DNA of 64,000 nt from Lineus longissimus. Lineage: Eukaryota > Nemertea > Pilidiophora > Heteronemertea > Lineidae. The stretch covers positions 26,799,501 to 26,863,500 of the forward strand of contig NC_088308.1 of assembly GCF_910592395.1 (NCBI RefSeq). Reading direction: 5' to 3'. Of this stretch, positions 1-11,978 are shown in pieces. Numbering within the stretch: the stretch's first letter is position 1; every line of letters starts with the position of its first letter. The position numbers were made by a program, and so were the translations under genes. The notes below the pieces were generated by a model that searched no databases, was not told where the DNA came from, and was given only the letters and a program-made list of their open reading frames with translations.

Positions 1-789
1 AGCATACGGACTAAAGTGCATACGGTATCAAAATGTTTCTCGGTTAAGTTTCCATCGCACACGAAACCAATTATCGTTTAGCGTGGTATATACATTTCCT
101 GACCAATCTACCTTTTACGTGTCACCTTTTGAGCTCTATGAAGGGCAAAGGCCGGTAAGGGAGTGAGTTGTCATTATCGCAATCTGTAACCGAATACAGA
201 TATGCATGTAACGTTTAGTGATATATACCACTGACTCAAAGTTGGCAAAATGACAAGGCAAAACGGTCAAATCAAAGTAGTTGCCTCGTTATCCTAGTCT
301 CAAATGGCGTCTTCAGACACAAATTGCTGACCAATAGGGCCCTACTTTCACATTCAACAGAGTTAGTGAGAAGCACCATTGTGTGATAGTGATAGATAAA
401 AAATAGTTAGTAGATGCGTGTTCTAAGCTCTACTGGTTTTAAGTGAATTCATGCTGTTTTATATACCTTTTAATTGTCCGCCTCTGTCCTATCGCACGAA
501 ACCAAACCTCAAATGGGTAGTTTTATCGTGTCCATTATCGCTTGGAGTGCTGACTTGTTGATTCCATTGCTGATGAGACAATCAGTAGAAGCAGTCGAGA
601 TACCAGCTGTTTTGAAGGTGTTGAAATGGTTGCTAATGTCATGTTTTAAAGCCCAGAAAATGGTTTATGGCCGATCATGCCTGTTTTTGTAATTTTTTGG
701 GTAGAATATTACATCGCTCCTCTTCTTACGTTATTTTGCCTCTTACTACGCAGTCAAAAGAAATCAGGTCTAGAGCAATACACGGTCTG

Positions 790-960
790 CTGTCTTTAGA
801 CACACCCCTCTTACACTCAGGCCAGAAGTTTCATTATTCGACTGTCGTATCAAAGGTTTATCATAGCGAAACCTTGATAACATCGACCCCCACGAAACAG
901 CTTTCGGGGAGTCGATAGGTCTAAACCGACAAGAGCAGATAAATTTGATGCATGACTTAA
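790..960 (+). repeat. Dispersed repeat, copy 1 of 3
   Basis: The core at about 892-933 (cacgaaacagctttcggg, then a gtcgatagg..ctaaaccgacaag tail) matches 6031-6071 and 10061-10103 in the same orientation with roughly 75-85 percent identity by eye. A weaker shared block (tgtctttagaca-like) lies about 100 bp upstream in each copy. I infer an old, diverged interspersed repeat; the family is not identified. Confidence 0.5.
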
Positions 961-2913
961 CTCTGAGCCTCAAATAAGTAAATGATGGTTATCATTTGCA
1001 AAACGCATCACATCCATTTTATTTGGGACTTTTGAAAAACGAGAAACACAATAATAAGATACATGACGCTCATGGAGTTATAGACTGTTTAGCGATGTCC
1101 ATTTGCGTATTCAAGTCATATTCGCGTTTTCTTTTCCCATCCTGACCAGATTAATGAACACGATTGATCACCAAGCAGCTAAAATGTTTCTATTTTAGCC
1201 AACACTCAATCATAAGTAAGCGACAACTTTGGCCCACATCGCCACAACAGCATGACAATAAGGTCAAAACAGCTTAATCTATCATTTCGGAATCAATACT
1301 TAATCCTAACATAACCCGTTACATGACTTTTGTGATATTAAGTCACAAAGTATGACGTGATACTTAGGTTGGCTGGTTAAGAAGAACACTGGGCAGACTC
1401 CTGAGAGATTTATTACCGGTTTGATTGATGAATATTGCATGTATTTCTCATATATTGCAATATGACTTACTTGTTCTGGGATTACTGTTTTCCTTACCAG
1501 CAACTTGCCAAAGACCTGTAGCCTGGCTTGTACGGGCGTCATGTTCATATTTAAAGCCGATTCCGTTGTACACTCGGCGTCGAATCTCCATCTCGCGCTT
1601 TTGCGAAAGCATTCCTCAACTTATCTGGTGTTTACGTCGTCCTCCAGATGAAGGAAGGTCAATCAAATTCTTTCTTCAAATCCAGATAAAGAATCGTGAC
1701 CATGACCATGATATGTAAGGTTGCTGCTTGGACATAACGTCTGCATCATTGCAAAACCTCTCCCGGGGTAAAACATAGCCTTGTGTTAAGCAGCAGCTTC
1801 CCACCATTTACTCGTTGTTGAAGCAAATGGGCACATTAATTTCAGTTGTTCAGGCTGTGACTTAATGCAGCGAGGCAGAAGCTACATCTGAAAGTGGCTG
1901 AGAGAGCTAGCTCTGTTTAGTCAGGGAAGTGGTTACAGTCAAGGATGTAGCTTGAGTGCCCAATCCTTGTAATTGTCAAGCGCCCGGACTTTTAAAAGTT
2001 CTAACTGGCTTAATATGCCAGCTTTTTATTTACTCCTACATTTTGCTTCTATTTATTTAACAATAGGTAAGTAATATTTCTGTGTAACCTTTTGGCCTTT
2101 TGCAGGTAACATTAATTAAACTCGGAGATGTATAAATAAAGGTTATATAACAATGCCAATTTTTCTAGAGTAAATCTGGGTGCAGTTGCCATCCCCATTC
2201 AACCCCCCTAAATCCGGCCCTGAATTGTCATATTTTCTGTCTCCAGACGGGGTGGCTTATATGGAAGGTAGCGGATAGCAAATGGATGTCACCCGATCGC
2301 CGCCAGATAGCCTCGCAGGGCGTAAGCCATTCCCCGATAAAGTAATCTGGTTCACTTCCATAGCAACTATATCGAAAACTCTGACAAATGAACAGGCAAC
2401 AGCTTAAAACAACAATAGGAGCACTTTCTAACAACAAGTATATTTTTGATAAGCCGAGTAACCCGAGTATGTTTCACCACCCAAGAGGTATCTTTTGCAT
2501 TAAGTAGCTTTGTTTCTCACCGACTCAGGTGACACTTGTCATTATTTCGTTGACACCCTGGATAAAATTGGGTACAGGAGTCCTTAACAATTGAAATTTA
2601 GAACCTCATCGCAGTAAACCTACACCTCGTGGACACGGGGGATCTATCGCTTGGCAGTTTGATACGGCTTAACTCATGTTGCAGCCAGAGCTAAAGTTTC
2701 ATGTATTCTTCCCATATCGACCCCAATAGAGCGACAACTGACATTCTGTCCGTCGACAATGCACAAACTTTGCATTTGAAAAATGAACTGTGATTGTCGA
2801 CTTTTATTTTTGATGCTAAGAAAGCACTCAATCTGTCTTCTGAGCAGTATGAAAAAAGATCGGGTCAAGAGTTTGAAAGTTTTCCTCTTAAGGTATGATC
2901 TACTCGCCTGGAA

Positions 2914-2948
2914 TCAAGGTCAAGGTCAAAGTCAAAGTCAAGGTCAAA
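2914..2948 (+). repeat. Tandem hexamer TCAA(A/G)G, about six units
   Basis: Six consecutive units read tcaagg, tcaagg, tcaaag, tcaaag, tcaagg, tcaaat. The junctions create TCAAGGTCA three times (2914, 2920 and 2938), the extended half-site bound by ERR/FTZ-F1-type nuclear receptors. There is no gene nearby, so a regulatory role is only a possibility. Confidence 0.7.
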
Positions 2949-5914
2949 TCAGTGGGCAGCCATTAACGCTTTTGACGTGATTTCTAACAACTTTGCTTGT
3001 AAACTATATACATGTGTACAGAAAAAAGTCAAAATATGATTTTCAATAGCTGCTATTACTGGTAGCCTTTGCCAATGTCTACTTATTAAGCCTCCTTACG
3101 TTATAGCGGGGTCTACTCATATTTGTAGATTAAGTAAAAACCAAGCTTCAATAAAAGATCTATGTGACGCAATTCCTGTTTTAACGTTAGACCACCAGCG
3201 TTTCGTTCATGGTAAGTATTTACATAACTATGACACAAATGATAAACATTTAAAAAAAATCTAAATTCGTGACAAGACTGGTGGTATATGGTGCAATCAT
3301 CTTTGCTTTCATCATCGGACAAAGATAATTGAGGACAATGCTACTACTCCTGCATGGCAGAACCACTCTATCCATCCTAATGGGATCTTTTTATCCACTA
3401 CTCATTGTCAACAGCCCAACCGTCTTTAGCAGTCGAGTCAGGCTCAACCTCGCTGCTTGGGTTAATTTTTTGCTTTGCTTGAATATTTTTCGGCAACAAT
3501 TTCAGCAAATCCAATTACATTTTCTAATTGGAGTCATCCCAGGGGTGACTTGATATCAAGGACGTGCTTCACCATGCTTTAATTGCAAATTCGTTAAAAC
3601 AAGCAGTCTCAATAGTAAAAAGGGAAGCGTAAGTATCTTCATGACGCTAAGCCGTATCTCGTCCGTGTTTCTTTGGCGAAGTGCAGCGAGATGAAATCAG
3701 TCACGTTGACTAGCCATTTCGATCTTGCTAGGCAGAAGCATCTTGATCAAAGTGGTATTTTCCCTGACCTTAATGTTATCTCTAAAAATGATAAACTTAA
3801 GCCACTAAACATGTACATCACATTCCCACACATTCGTGTGACTTGTTGATCGACTGGGTTTACTCCTTGGCTGCCTTATATTAGAACGTATATCTATATA
3901 GTTATTCTACAGGAAGGATTCCATCATCTAACTTCAAAAGGGCTAAACACACATCAATAAGAAACAAGAAGAGGCAATCATTGTATCAGGTCAAAGGATT
4001 GCCCGAAAGTACCTTTATGTTTCTCCTCCAATTTGTCATCGAGAACAAAAAGGTTATCAGCTTGAATGATTTCCTGTAACTATACAGGGTGTATTATTGT
4101 GAAATGACAAATCGGTAGTATGAACTCTGAGACAGCAAATTATCTTTGGGAAACGGTTATTTCAAGGTATCAAAGAATTATTTCAAGGTCGAAAACCGAG
4201 TTGCCTCCAAAGAAACGTGTCATTGCTAATCAATAATAAGGAATATGAGTAGGTTCGCATCCACGCACAGCGCAAGCCACGAAAAATGAACTCTTTCTAA
4301 CAAAAGTTGTTGCCATGTAAATTTAGAGAAGGCAGTTTGCACTTTAACTAGCTTGCGGTTTGCAGCCAGCTACATCGAGTTTCGACCGGGTCGCGAAGCT
4401 TTAACCTATTTACGAGGCATGCTTTAACCACTTGACACCACCTTAATAAATCGCTTATGACAACAACGAAATATGGAGTCTCCATAGATTTGTGTTTCGC
4501 GTTAGTTTCAGGACAAGGCCGTAATCTGTTAGGAGGCGATCTTGCTATTAGCCTTAGCACTTTAGGACTGCATTAGCAGATAAGTGGTATGTGAATTAAT
4601 GACAAATTGATGTGTAAACATACACATATTAGTAGTGATTCTCGAAGGTTAGGGAAACATTATTAATGATTCACTTAATGAATTAACGGGTAATTCATGT
4701 CCAGGTTCGATGCTACCGCGAAAATCTGCGGAGAAGCAAAGGTAGATGTCTTGACTTGAAAATCCGGAATCCTTGTCCGTTTCAATGCAGAGACCTGCTG
4801 AGAAGTACTTTGTAGAAAGTACATGACTTCGTCGACGGAAACCATGCAAGCTTTGGACAACGAAAGCTTGCCTAAACTATCTTGTGTAATGAATGTGGAG
4901 GAATTTCTCTTCCATTTGGATAACACATATCCCTGATACGTTTGTCATCATCGTGTTAAATACAACTTCACTAATTTCTCTCGTAAATCTATTTATATTG
5001 CCTCCTCGAGCGATGTAGGCTACTTGTATTATTCATTGATACTTGGACGAGCCATTCCCTGATCCGAATGCTATCTACATTTATTAACGAGAGCCCATCG
5101 CACGTGATAAACATCTCTTCTTAACTTCTCATTGCTGTCCCATATGGCTCGCCTTTTAGGCTGGTGTCATTTAAAATGTGTCATCAACCTGTCTCTGAAA
5201 TTTGAATAAACATAGTGTCAATAGAAGACGCTTCCGTCAACTGCGGCTACTATCTGTCCTGTACAAGATCCGTGTGCCGCACTCACAGCCAACTGTACTT
5301 CCTCGGTCGGAAATAATCTATGATACACTCTAAAAATAAACCTTTTGAGTTTTTTGAAAAACCTCTTAAGGGTTATCGTCCAACAAAAATATGAACCCTA
5401 TGTATCCAACTTCTTATCATCAAGTATGGATGAAATATATACTTGTTGTCATGGATGTTCTTTTCGTGGACAATGACGGTAAGAATTTTAGCTGCTGGAT
5501 TAATCTTTTGTTAGGTTCCAAGCCATTGCTCCGATACAACAATGTAATCCACATCATTCATTCAGTAGCGTCTCTTAAAGGTAATCCAGTCAGTCATTGT
5601 TAGAAGCAGATAAGACTTAATCAGGAAATAATCTTTTATAAAGAACCATGGCGAGTAAAGGCATGAGAGCTATTGTGGTTGAGTTGGCAAGCTGGTTCAA
5701 ATAGGTTCAAGCTCTTGTTGACAACAATAAACATCCCCATCGCTCATGAATTACGACATACAAAGACGAATGCTTTGTATACCACATGTAATCTGTTTTA
5801 TAACAAAGAATTCGTAATTCGTAACCCGTAATCACACAATGACGAAAATTCTTTGTGATTAAATACACACTCATTACCTTATATTGCCCCTCACCTCACA
5901 GCTAAACGAATTCA

Positions 5915-6110
5915 GGTTTTTTGTCTTTAAACAAAGGCCGCTCTCGCACCTAGGCCTGAATTCCTATTATTCTACAGTCTGATCAATGGGTCAGTACATC
6001 AGGGCAAAACTTGATAGCAAGGACTCCCACAAAACACCTTTCAGGGTGATCGATATGCTTAAACCGACAAGTCTATAGAAACGTAATGGATCATGTCAAG
6101 ACTGATAGGG
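5915..6110 (+). repeat. Dispersed repeat, copy 2 of 3
   Basis: The core near 6031-6071 reads aaaacacctttcagggtgat followed by cgatatgcttaaaccgac, the same motif as copies 1 and 3. The following bases (acgtaatggatcatg) also align with copy 3 (atgtaatgatcaac). No target-site duplication was seen. Confidence 0.5.
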
Positions 6111-7495
6111 ATCTCGTCAAAGAAATCATTTTCAGATTTCAGTACTGAGAATTTGTAGGACGCTCACTTCACGTCAACAATATATGTGCAAGACCATTGC
6201 AATGAACTATGTCGCAATGCTTTTATATCATCTTTGACCTCCTGGGGTTAATGATGGATTTGACCAATGTTATTATGTTACGTTTTAATATAAAGACGAA
6301 CTGGCCATGTTGGCGGTCGTAAGCGCAATAATAAGTGATAAAATGTTTTAGTACTATCGCATGACTCGATTTTTAGTTTAAATACGATGACACTATTTCA
6401 ATTTAATTCTCAACCAGCCTGTTTCATCACAATTATGGACAACAATACTCGCCAATATTGAAGAAGATCCCGATCACTTAAGAAAAATATTGCATCCTGT
6501 CTCCGAATAATGCTATTACCATCATTCATTTCTAGCTAATTCAACCAATGTCGTTTCCTGCCTTATATCCGCGTTCGACAAGAATTAGTCATCAGTATGC
6601 ACCAAGAGTTTGAAATAGTTAGGAAGGCAAAAGAATTTCAGCGCAGCCATTTTAAATTCCAATTCTACTTTTTTTCAACCATAGTGATTAATTTTCATCC
6701 TCGTGACGTTTGTCAATTCCCAGTCAAGGAGTCTCCTAGCCCAAGCATAGAGCCCCCTCCCAGGGAATTTTAATTTCTGAATAACTCAAGAGAACACTTC
6801 TTAGTTATTAGCTACTCAGTGGAGAGAGAATGAAAACAAGGAAAGGCAACTCACATGCCATTCATCAAATTGCCTCATTTTTGACAAGCTTCGTCGGATA
6901 ACCCGATAAACCTACTAACACACCCTTCGCAGAGTACATAGGTAGGTAACCGACGAGACGTACTCGCCAGCAGATGGACTGAGGTAGATCCTTGGGTTGA
7001 CAACTACATACTATACTTAAGGGCAAACTCCGGCAGGTCAACGATTTGAGGAGATCAGGGATAGGATGTCATCTCCTAGAGCCTTCTCGTAAGCACCGTT
7101 GTGATGCACATGAAACACTGACCGGCCAACACACATTTTCAGTCAAACGAGGTGAAAGCCATTACAACGAGCCTTCTTTTAAATCATTTAGGCGTGATAA
7201 AGCAATAGAGACATGAACGTGAAGATAACTCGAGAAATCAATCTCATTTACTTATTGGTGGGCTCTACTATCATACCAATCAGCTGTTCCATGAGAGGTT
7301 TCCTCTCGCCATATTGTATATACTTGAGTGGCTTCCCCACGCTATATCGTAGAACGCGATGCCATTGTCACAAGGGTGGAAGCGAGACCAGAATTGAGAG
7401 CTTGTGTTTTTCACTAACAGTGATTACAATTCACGGTCCCGGGCCAATGCGATCGTAAATTTAAGTAATCGTGTTATTGTTATCGTACGCACCAT

Positions 7496-8563
7496 CTAAC
7501 GTCTGGAATATCTACAGCAGATCTCCGTTATAACATTCACAATTCTCTCACGATAAAACGGGAGAGATATGCTATAGATTACAAAATTCAAACTGTAATT
7601 ATAAGCAGTCAGCATACCACAAAATCGGGCGATCGTAAAAAATACACTACGATTGATAATTACATTGCTTCCCAGTAGATTTGAGAACTGTATTGCTATG
7701 TTATAGTAAGACCAAACCGCAACCTGTGGTGTCATTGTCAAAAGGTACAGACAGGAGACGGAAAGAAGGGTAACAATGCCTCGCAATTCTCGCGAGGATA
7801 AACCCTTATCCTTGAGGTTAGAGCGGCGAGTAGACCGCCACAGGCCAATACTGATAGCAATGTTGGTGATGAATACGGTGATGCAGGGAAAAGTGTTCTG
7901 GATGAAGAAATTGATGATGAGATACAAGGTATCCAATAAAGGTGACATAAGTGTCGGATCATTGAAACAAACCATTCGTGTATCTTCTGCGTGTAAACTG
8001 ACCACACCAAATGCTTTTGAGCTCCAAACAACGCATAAAACTGCCATGCCAATGAGAATTTTCTGACGCCTTGCGTCGTTTAAGGTTGTCAACTTCTTTA
8101 GAGGAAACAGAACTGACGTGCATCGCTCAGTTGAATACACGACTAAAATATAACTGCTCAAAAACTGGAAAACGTGGAACAGAAACCTCTCAAATTTACA
8201 TGCAAAGTCGGACTGAAGGTACACCACAAAGAAATACCGTCCTTTACTAATTGTAGACAACCCAACATCTAACCAGGTATGGAATACAACCATGACTAGA
8301 TTTCCCAAATCGGCGTATGATAACAGAGTTAGATAGTGTGTGGTAGCATCCTTTCTCTTGCCTGTACTGAATATGACGATTGATATGATATTTCCGAACA
8401 GTCCCGCAACGATGAATATAATAGAGCTGTAGGACATAAACAATGTTATGTATTCGAGGGCATCTTTAGCGACGAAATTTTTGAAGACGGGACCAGTTAC
8501 GGCGTTTTCCAGCGAAACGGAATGTCGTTCTTCGAAGGTGGTATTTGGATGTTTCTGTTGCAT
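7496..8563 (-). CDS. Rhodopsin-class (class A) G protein-coupled receptor, orphan, intronless
   Basis: A single open exon encodes 355 aa with seven hydrophobic segments at roughly residues 43-66, 76-98, 121-145, 169-188, 212-240, 261-285 and 305-332. Class A marks are N58 in TM1 (FGNIIS), LSYAD with D85 in TM2, C122 paired with C199 in the second extracellular loop, and ERC (146-148) where DRY is usual. TM7 ends NYSLNFVIY, an NPxxY variant without proline. TM6 has LLTMTP in place of CWxP. N7 is a glycosylation sequon and C349/C350 could be palmitoylated. It should sit in the plasma membrane and signal through a G protein. The overall look is that of expanded invertebrate peptide-receptor-like orphans; the ligand cannot be read from the sequence. 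The first ATG gives a normal 40-residue extracellular N-terminus. Confidence 0.9.
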   Translation of the reverse strand: MQQKHPNTTFEERHSVSLENAVTGPVFKNFVAKDALEYITLFMSYSSIIFIVAGLFGNIISIVIFSTGKRKDATTHYLTLLSYADLGNLVMVVFHTWLDVGLSTISKGRYFFVVYLQSDFACKFERFLFHVFQFLSSYILVVYSTERCTSVLFPLKKLTTLNDARRQKILIGMAVLCVVWSSKAFGVVSLHAEDTRMVCFNDPTLMSPLLDTLYLIINFFIQNTFPCITVFITNIAISIGLWRSTRRSNLKDKGLSSRELRGIVTLLSVSCLYLLTMTPQVAVWSYYNIAIQFSNLLGSNVIINRSVFFTIARFCGMLTAYNYSLNFVIYSISLPFYRERIVNVITEICCRYSRR

Positions 8564-9924
8564 GGCTCCTAATTAGCGCTTCTACGCACAGTTGATAAGA
8601 ATACGAACTCCCTTATTAGCATCACGATATTCCAGCTGCAGAGCTTAGGTTATCATAATGTGTAAGTGCGTTTCAATCTGCATTTGTGTCGTCTTGGCAC
8701 CACCGACAGCATTGCTTCAGCAAAAGTAACACTCAAGTCGACACGGCAGCAAGATGAATGCTCAAAATCGCGATACACTCTCAAAAACCTGCTAATAGGA
8801 TCTGCCAGGAAAAGAGATTTGTGATGTTCACCTGTCCACGTGACACCATTGGGTGTGATGTATGCATAGACTTTATGATCAGAATCCTGAAGCAAACTGA
8901 CATGACTGATATGATCAACACAAATTTCAAAGCCTGTGCAGATAATTCTTACAACTCGGCAGTGCTATACCTTACAGTAACAAGCTATACCGAATGTGTG
9001 GAATCCTCGTTTGGTTTCAACTGATATCTCCAGTTTTGAATACTCTGAAAGCGAACATAACGAATAATTCGATTCTCGCAAAGCAAAGTGACAGCGATAC
9101 ACAACCGCAATTGAATAATGATACCGGTGAAGGAAGACTCGTCCTCACAGAGCCGCTTGCATGTTGTCATGAACTGCTGGTAAACTTTGAATGTATTTTA
9201 AACGTTTAGCATTCTATATAAAGCAGGTTTGATCTGCTGAAACTTTCCAAATATATTTGAACCAAGAAAAGATATGTTATGAACTTATTTTTAGAAAATT
9301 TGTATTGTCATGCAGTTGTTTGCGGACAAAACTTACATTGCCTATATCGGCAAAGGGACCTGGGTGGGGCATTATTCAGTAGAGAGACTTTTTAAGACCA
9401 TAAAGTAGCCGAAATATCTTCACTGTAAATAATGAATGATGATGATGATTGTAGTGGGTCGCACAAGTCACCTCGAACTAATGCATTCTATGGTCAACAC
9501 CTGTTCGAGCCCTAATCTATACCTACTATCATCTACTTCGTACAAAAACTTCAAAGAAAATTACGCTATTGTTGAGAACACGAAACCTACCTTAAAAAAG
9601 TCCTTACAAATCTTCTTTCCAGATTGAAGCTTGACTGGTCAGAAACACGGCGTATCCAACTGAAAGAACTTGTAAACTCCCCAAACGGATCTCGCTTGTG
9701 AGACCCCCGATTGCTGCGCTTAGTGACATCGACTGTTCGATAATTTCCTTCACCGCCGCCAAGCGAACGAGCGGAAAAGGATCGTGCCAGATGTCGATCG
9801 CGAGAACCAATTGATCGAGTTCGATATTAGCTTTTTTGCAGGCAGTTATATGGATGTGAATTGCAGTTTAAGGGTAGGTGTCATGTATTTTCGGTGAAGA
9901 GTGTGAATAAAAAGCATGACGTTT

Positions 9925-10135
9925 CGTTTCGTCTGAAGACAAAGGCAGAATTTGCAACCCCTACCCGCAACCCCGAACGACGAAGTACGAGGTATGTGTG
10001 ACGAGGGTTTTTGAGGACAGAGTTCTTTAATTCCTCGTGCTAGTAAGTATAAGAGCCGACTACGAAACACCTTTCATGGTGATCGATAGTCCTAACCGGC
10101 AAGTGCAAATCAATGTAATGATCAACCGCATTAAT
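9925..10135 (+). repeat. Dispersed repeat, copy 3 of 3
   Basis: The core at about 10061-10103 reads tacgaaacacctttcatggt then gatcgatagtcctaaccggc, closest to copy 2. The upstream block ctgaagacaaaggcag near 9931 matches gtctttaaacaaaggcc near 5922. It has the same orientation as the other copies. Confidence 0.5.
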
Positions 10136-11702
10136 ACACCCGATGCCACGACAGAAATACCTAATAGCGCGCAATTCTTATTTCATCAAGCCACCGGCAT
10201 TTTATTTCTTTCCATCTCAATTTCAGCCAAGTAAGATAACTGTTCTCGAATCCATTCTTTGGATATCCATGATGTTTAGACGAGACAAGACCTTTCAATT
10301 GTACTCAGCGGGCGTGTTTTCTTTCGAAATTTTGAAGCAGGCCACTTTTCTAATCACATTGGGTGACAATCCACTCACTATTCCAGCTGAAGTGGTTTAT
10401 TCAAAGTGACAGTTTGATTGCGTGTCGAAGTAGTTCCCGTGAGTCTCCTGTTGCAGATGCGCATTTGAATTGCATTAAATAATAATTTCCATTTGTAAAT
10501 TTCTATACCTTGGGGCGAATAATGTAACAAAGGTTGGAGATGGCTTTGAATTGCAAGTTGTGAAGTAGCTCGGGCATCAACAGTAGAGAAAATGGAGATT
10601 CTAACACGTCTAATGAAAATAGGCAATGGATAATGCAGCAAGCACTACGCTGTGACAACACTCGCAGCACCAAGGGAAAGGCCTTATCGGAAGCGGTCAG
10701 AAAACGGATGATAGAATGTGCATGCCATAGATTATAATCTGAGGCTTGCTTTTATCTGGAAGTTGAAATAATTGCACGATATATATCATCTTTGAACTAT
10801 GATAACTCGAAGCGACCTGATGTCGTCCAAAGCAAGATGAATGTTCAGGCAAATTGATGAACTGCCATGCTGTACATTCATGGCGCTTAATCATTTACAG
10901 GCAACATCATATGTTCCTAAATACTTTATGGCCCTGTCAACGGACATTGTTTAGATGCTTGCGATGCCTGGCCTCGTTTAGGACCAATCTCGTTCTTAAG
11001 GCTATACTACACGGACAACTAAGTTTTTGGTGTTTTTTTAACCTGTGATACAAGTTCACAGCATCTAGCGTCTATACAAGCGTACTGTATGACATGGTTC
11101 CATCAGACTGCGTCAAAGAAACTCGAAATGTTATTAGGGACCTTTTAGTTGGAAAAAAGTTTCCTTTGGAATTCAATATGGTTGACATCAAACCCCAAAA
11201 TTGAGGAGCAACTTCTAGCTAATGGAACGTACAAAAAGGGACACTAAGCACTCCTAAAATATATAATCTGAGCGGAAGTCAATGAGGAGATGTATAAAAC
11301 AAATGCATTAGGTATGAGCCGATTATGGCATTGAAATTATAAAAGCTCTTTTCGACTTCAAAAAAGAAAATTCGTATGAGTACCCCTCTGGTGTCACGTT
11401 TCAAGAAAAAAAGAAGAGAAGATAGTTGTTAGTTTCGTTACAGCGGAAGAAGAACTGCGGTTACCTCCCTAAAGCGCGAGTTGTCACAAAATGATCTCTC
11501 TCGTCTGTGGGTAAAACGGATAATTGCGCGGTTTGATATTGCGACCTGCGACGACCCTAGCAAACTGCGACATTAGCGGGACGACCTATTGGACTCGCTA
11601 TTTGCACCCCTATTACTATAAAATCCATGGACATGGGCATCAATTTGTATGCACGTGTACGTAGGAGTCTGCAATGATCTTGTAATTTAAAAGTCATTTT
11701 GA

Positions 11703-11978
11703 TCATACAAGCTTCTTTTTAGGCATGTGAAAGTATACATCCAGAACATTTCTCATACTCTCCGATGTTAGAATTCTTGTTGCGTCCGTTGGCACCACAG
11801 TCACCCCTTTTTCCTCATGAGTCAAGTAGCCGGGCACTAACACTTTATTGGAAAAAGTAATAGATAAGTTATCAAACATGTTGAGCAAATACGATTCAAA
11901 AGATGAAGGGGCAAATCCAATCTGCTTGACAAAGCAACGTTGTTTACTTTCTTTATGAGAATTAGCCATTGGAGTCAT
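11703..11978 (-). CDS. Hypothetical 91-aa open reading frame, doubtful
   Basis: The ORF has no signal peptide and no membrane segment. Its middle is hydrophobic-polar mixed (residues around SSFESYLLNMFDNLSITF) and its end is basic (HMPKKKLV). The composition looks more protein-like than most random ORFs here, with few rare amino acids and no low complexity. I recognise no family. It could be a short single-exon gene, one exon of a larger gene, or a relic of a mobile element or retrocopy. No splice sites around it were convincing. Treat as unproven. Confidence 0.2.
   Translation of the reverse strand: MTPMANSHKESKQRCFVKQIGFAPSSFESYLLNMFDNLSITFSNKVLVPGYLTHEEKGVTVVPTDATRILTSESMRNVLDVYFHMPKKKLV

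Larger units (their letters stand above)
1..7495. other. Gene-poor stretch upstream of the GPCR
   Basis: No open reading frame longer than about 100 codons occurs here, and none of the short ones resembles a known domain. The stretch is AT-rich and holds two copies of a degenerate dispersed repeat (near 0.8-0.96 kb and 5.9-6.1 kb) and a short hexamer tandem repeat near 2.9 kb, each listed separately. Unrecognised short exons or non-coding RNAs cannot be excluded by reading alone. Confidence 0.6.

Noticed and set aside
7738-8066. Frames of 104 and 96 codons overlapping the GPCR
   Set aside because: Shadow frames of the conserved receptor coding region.
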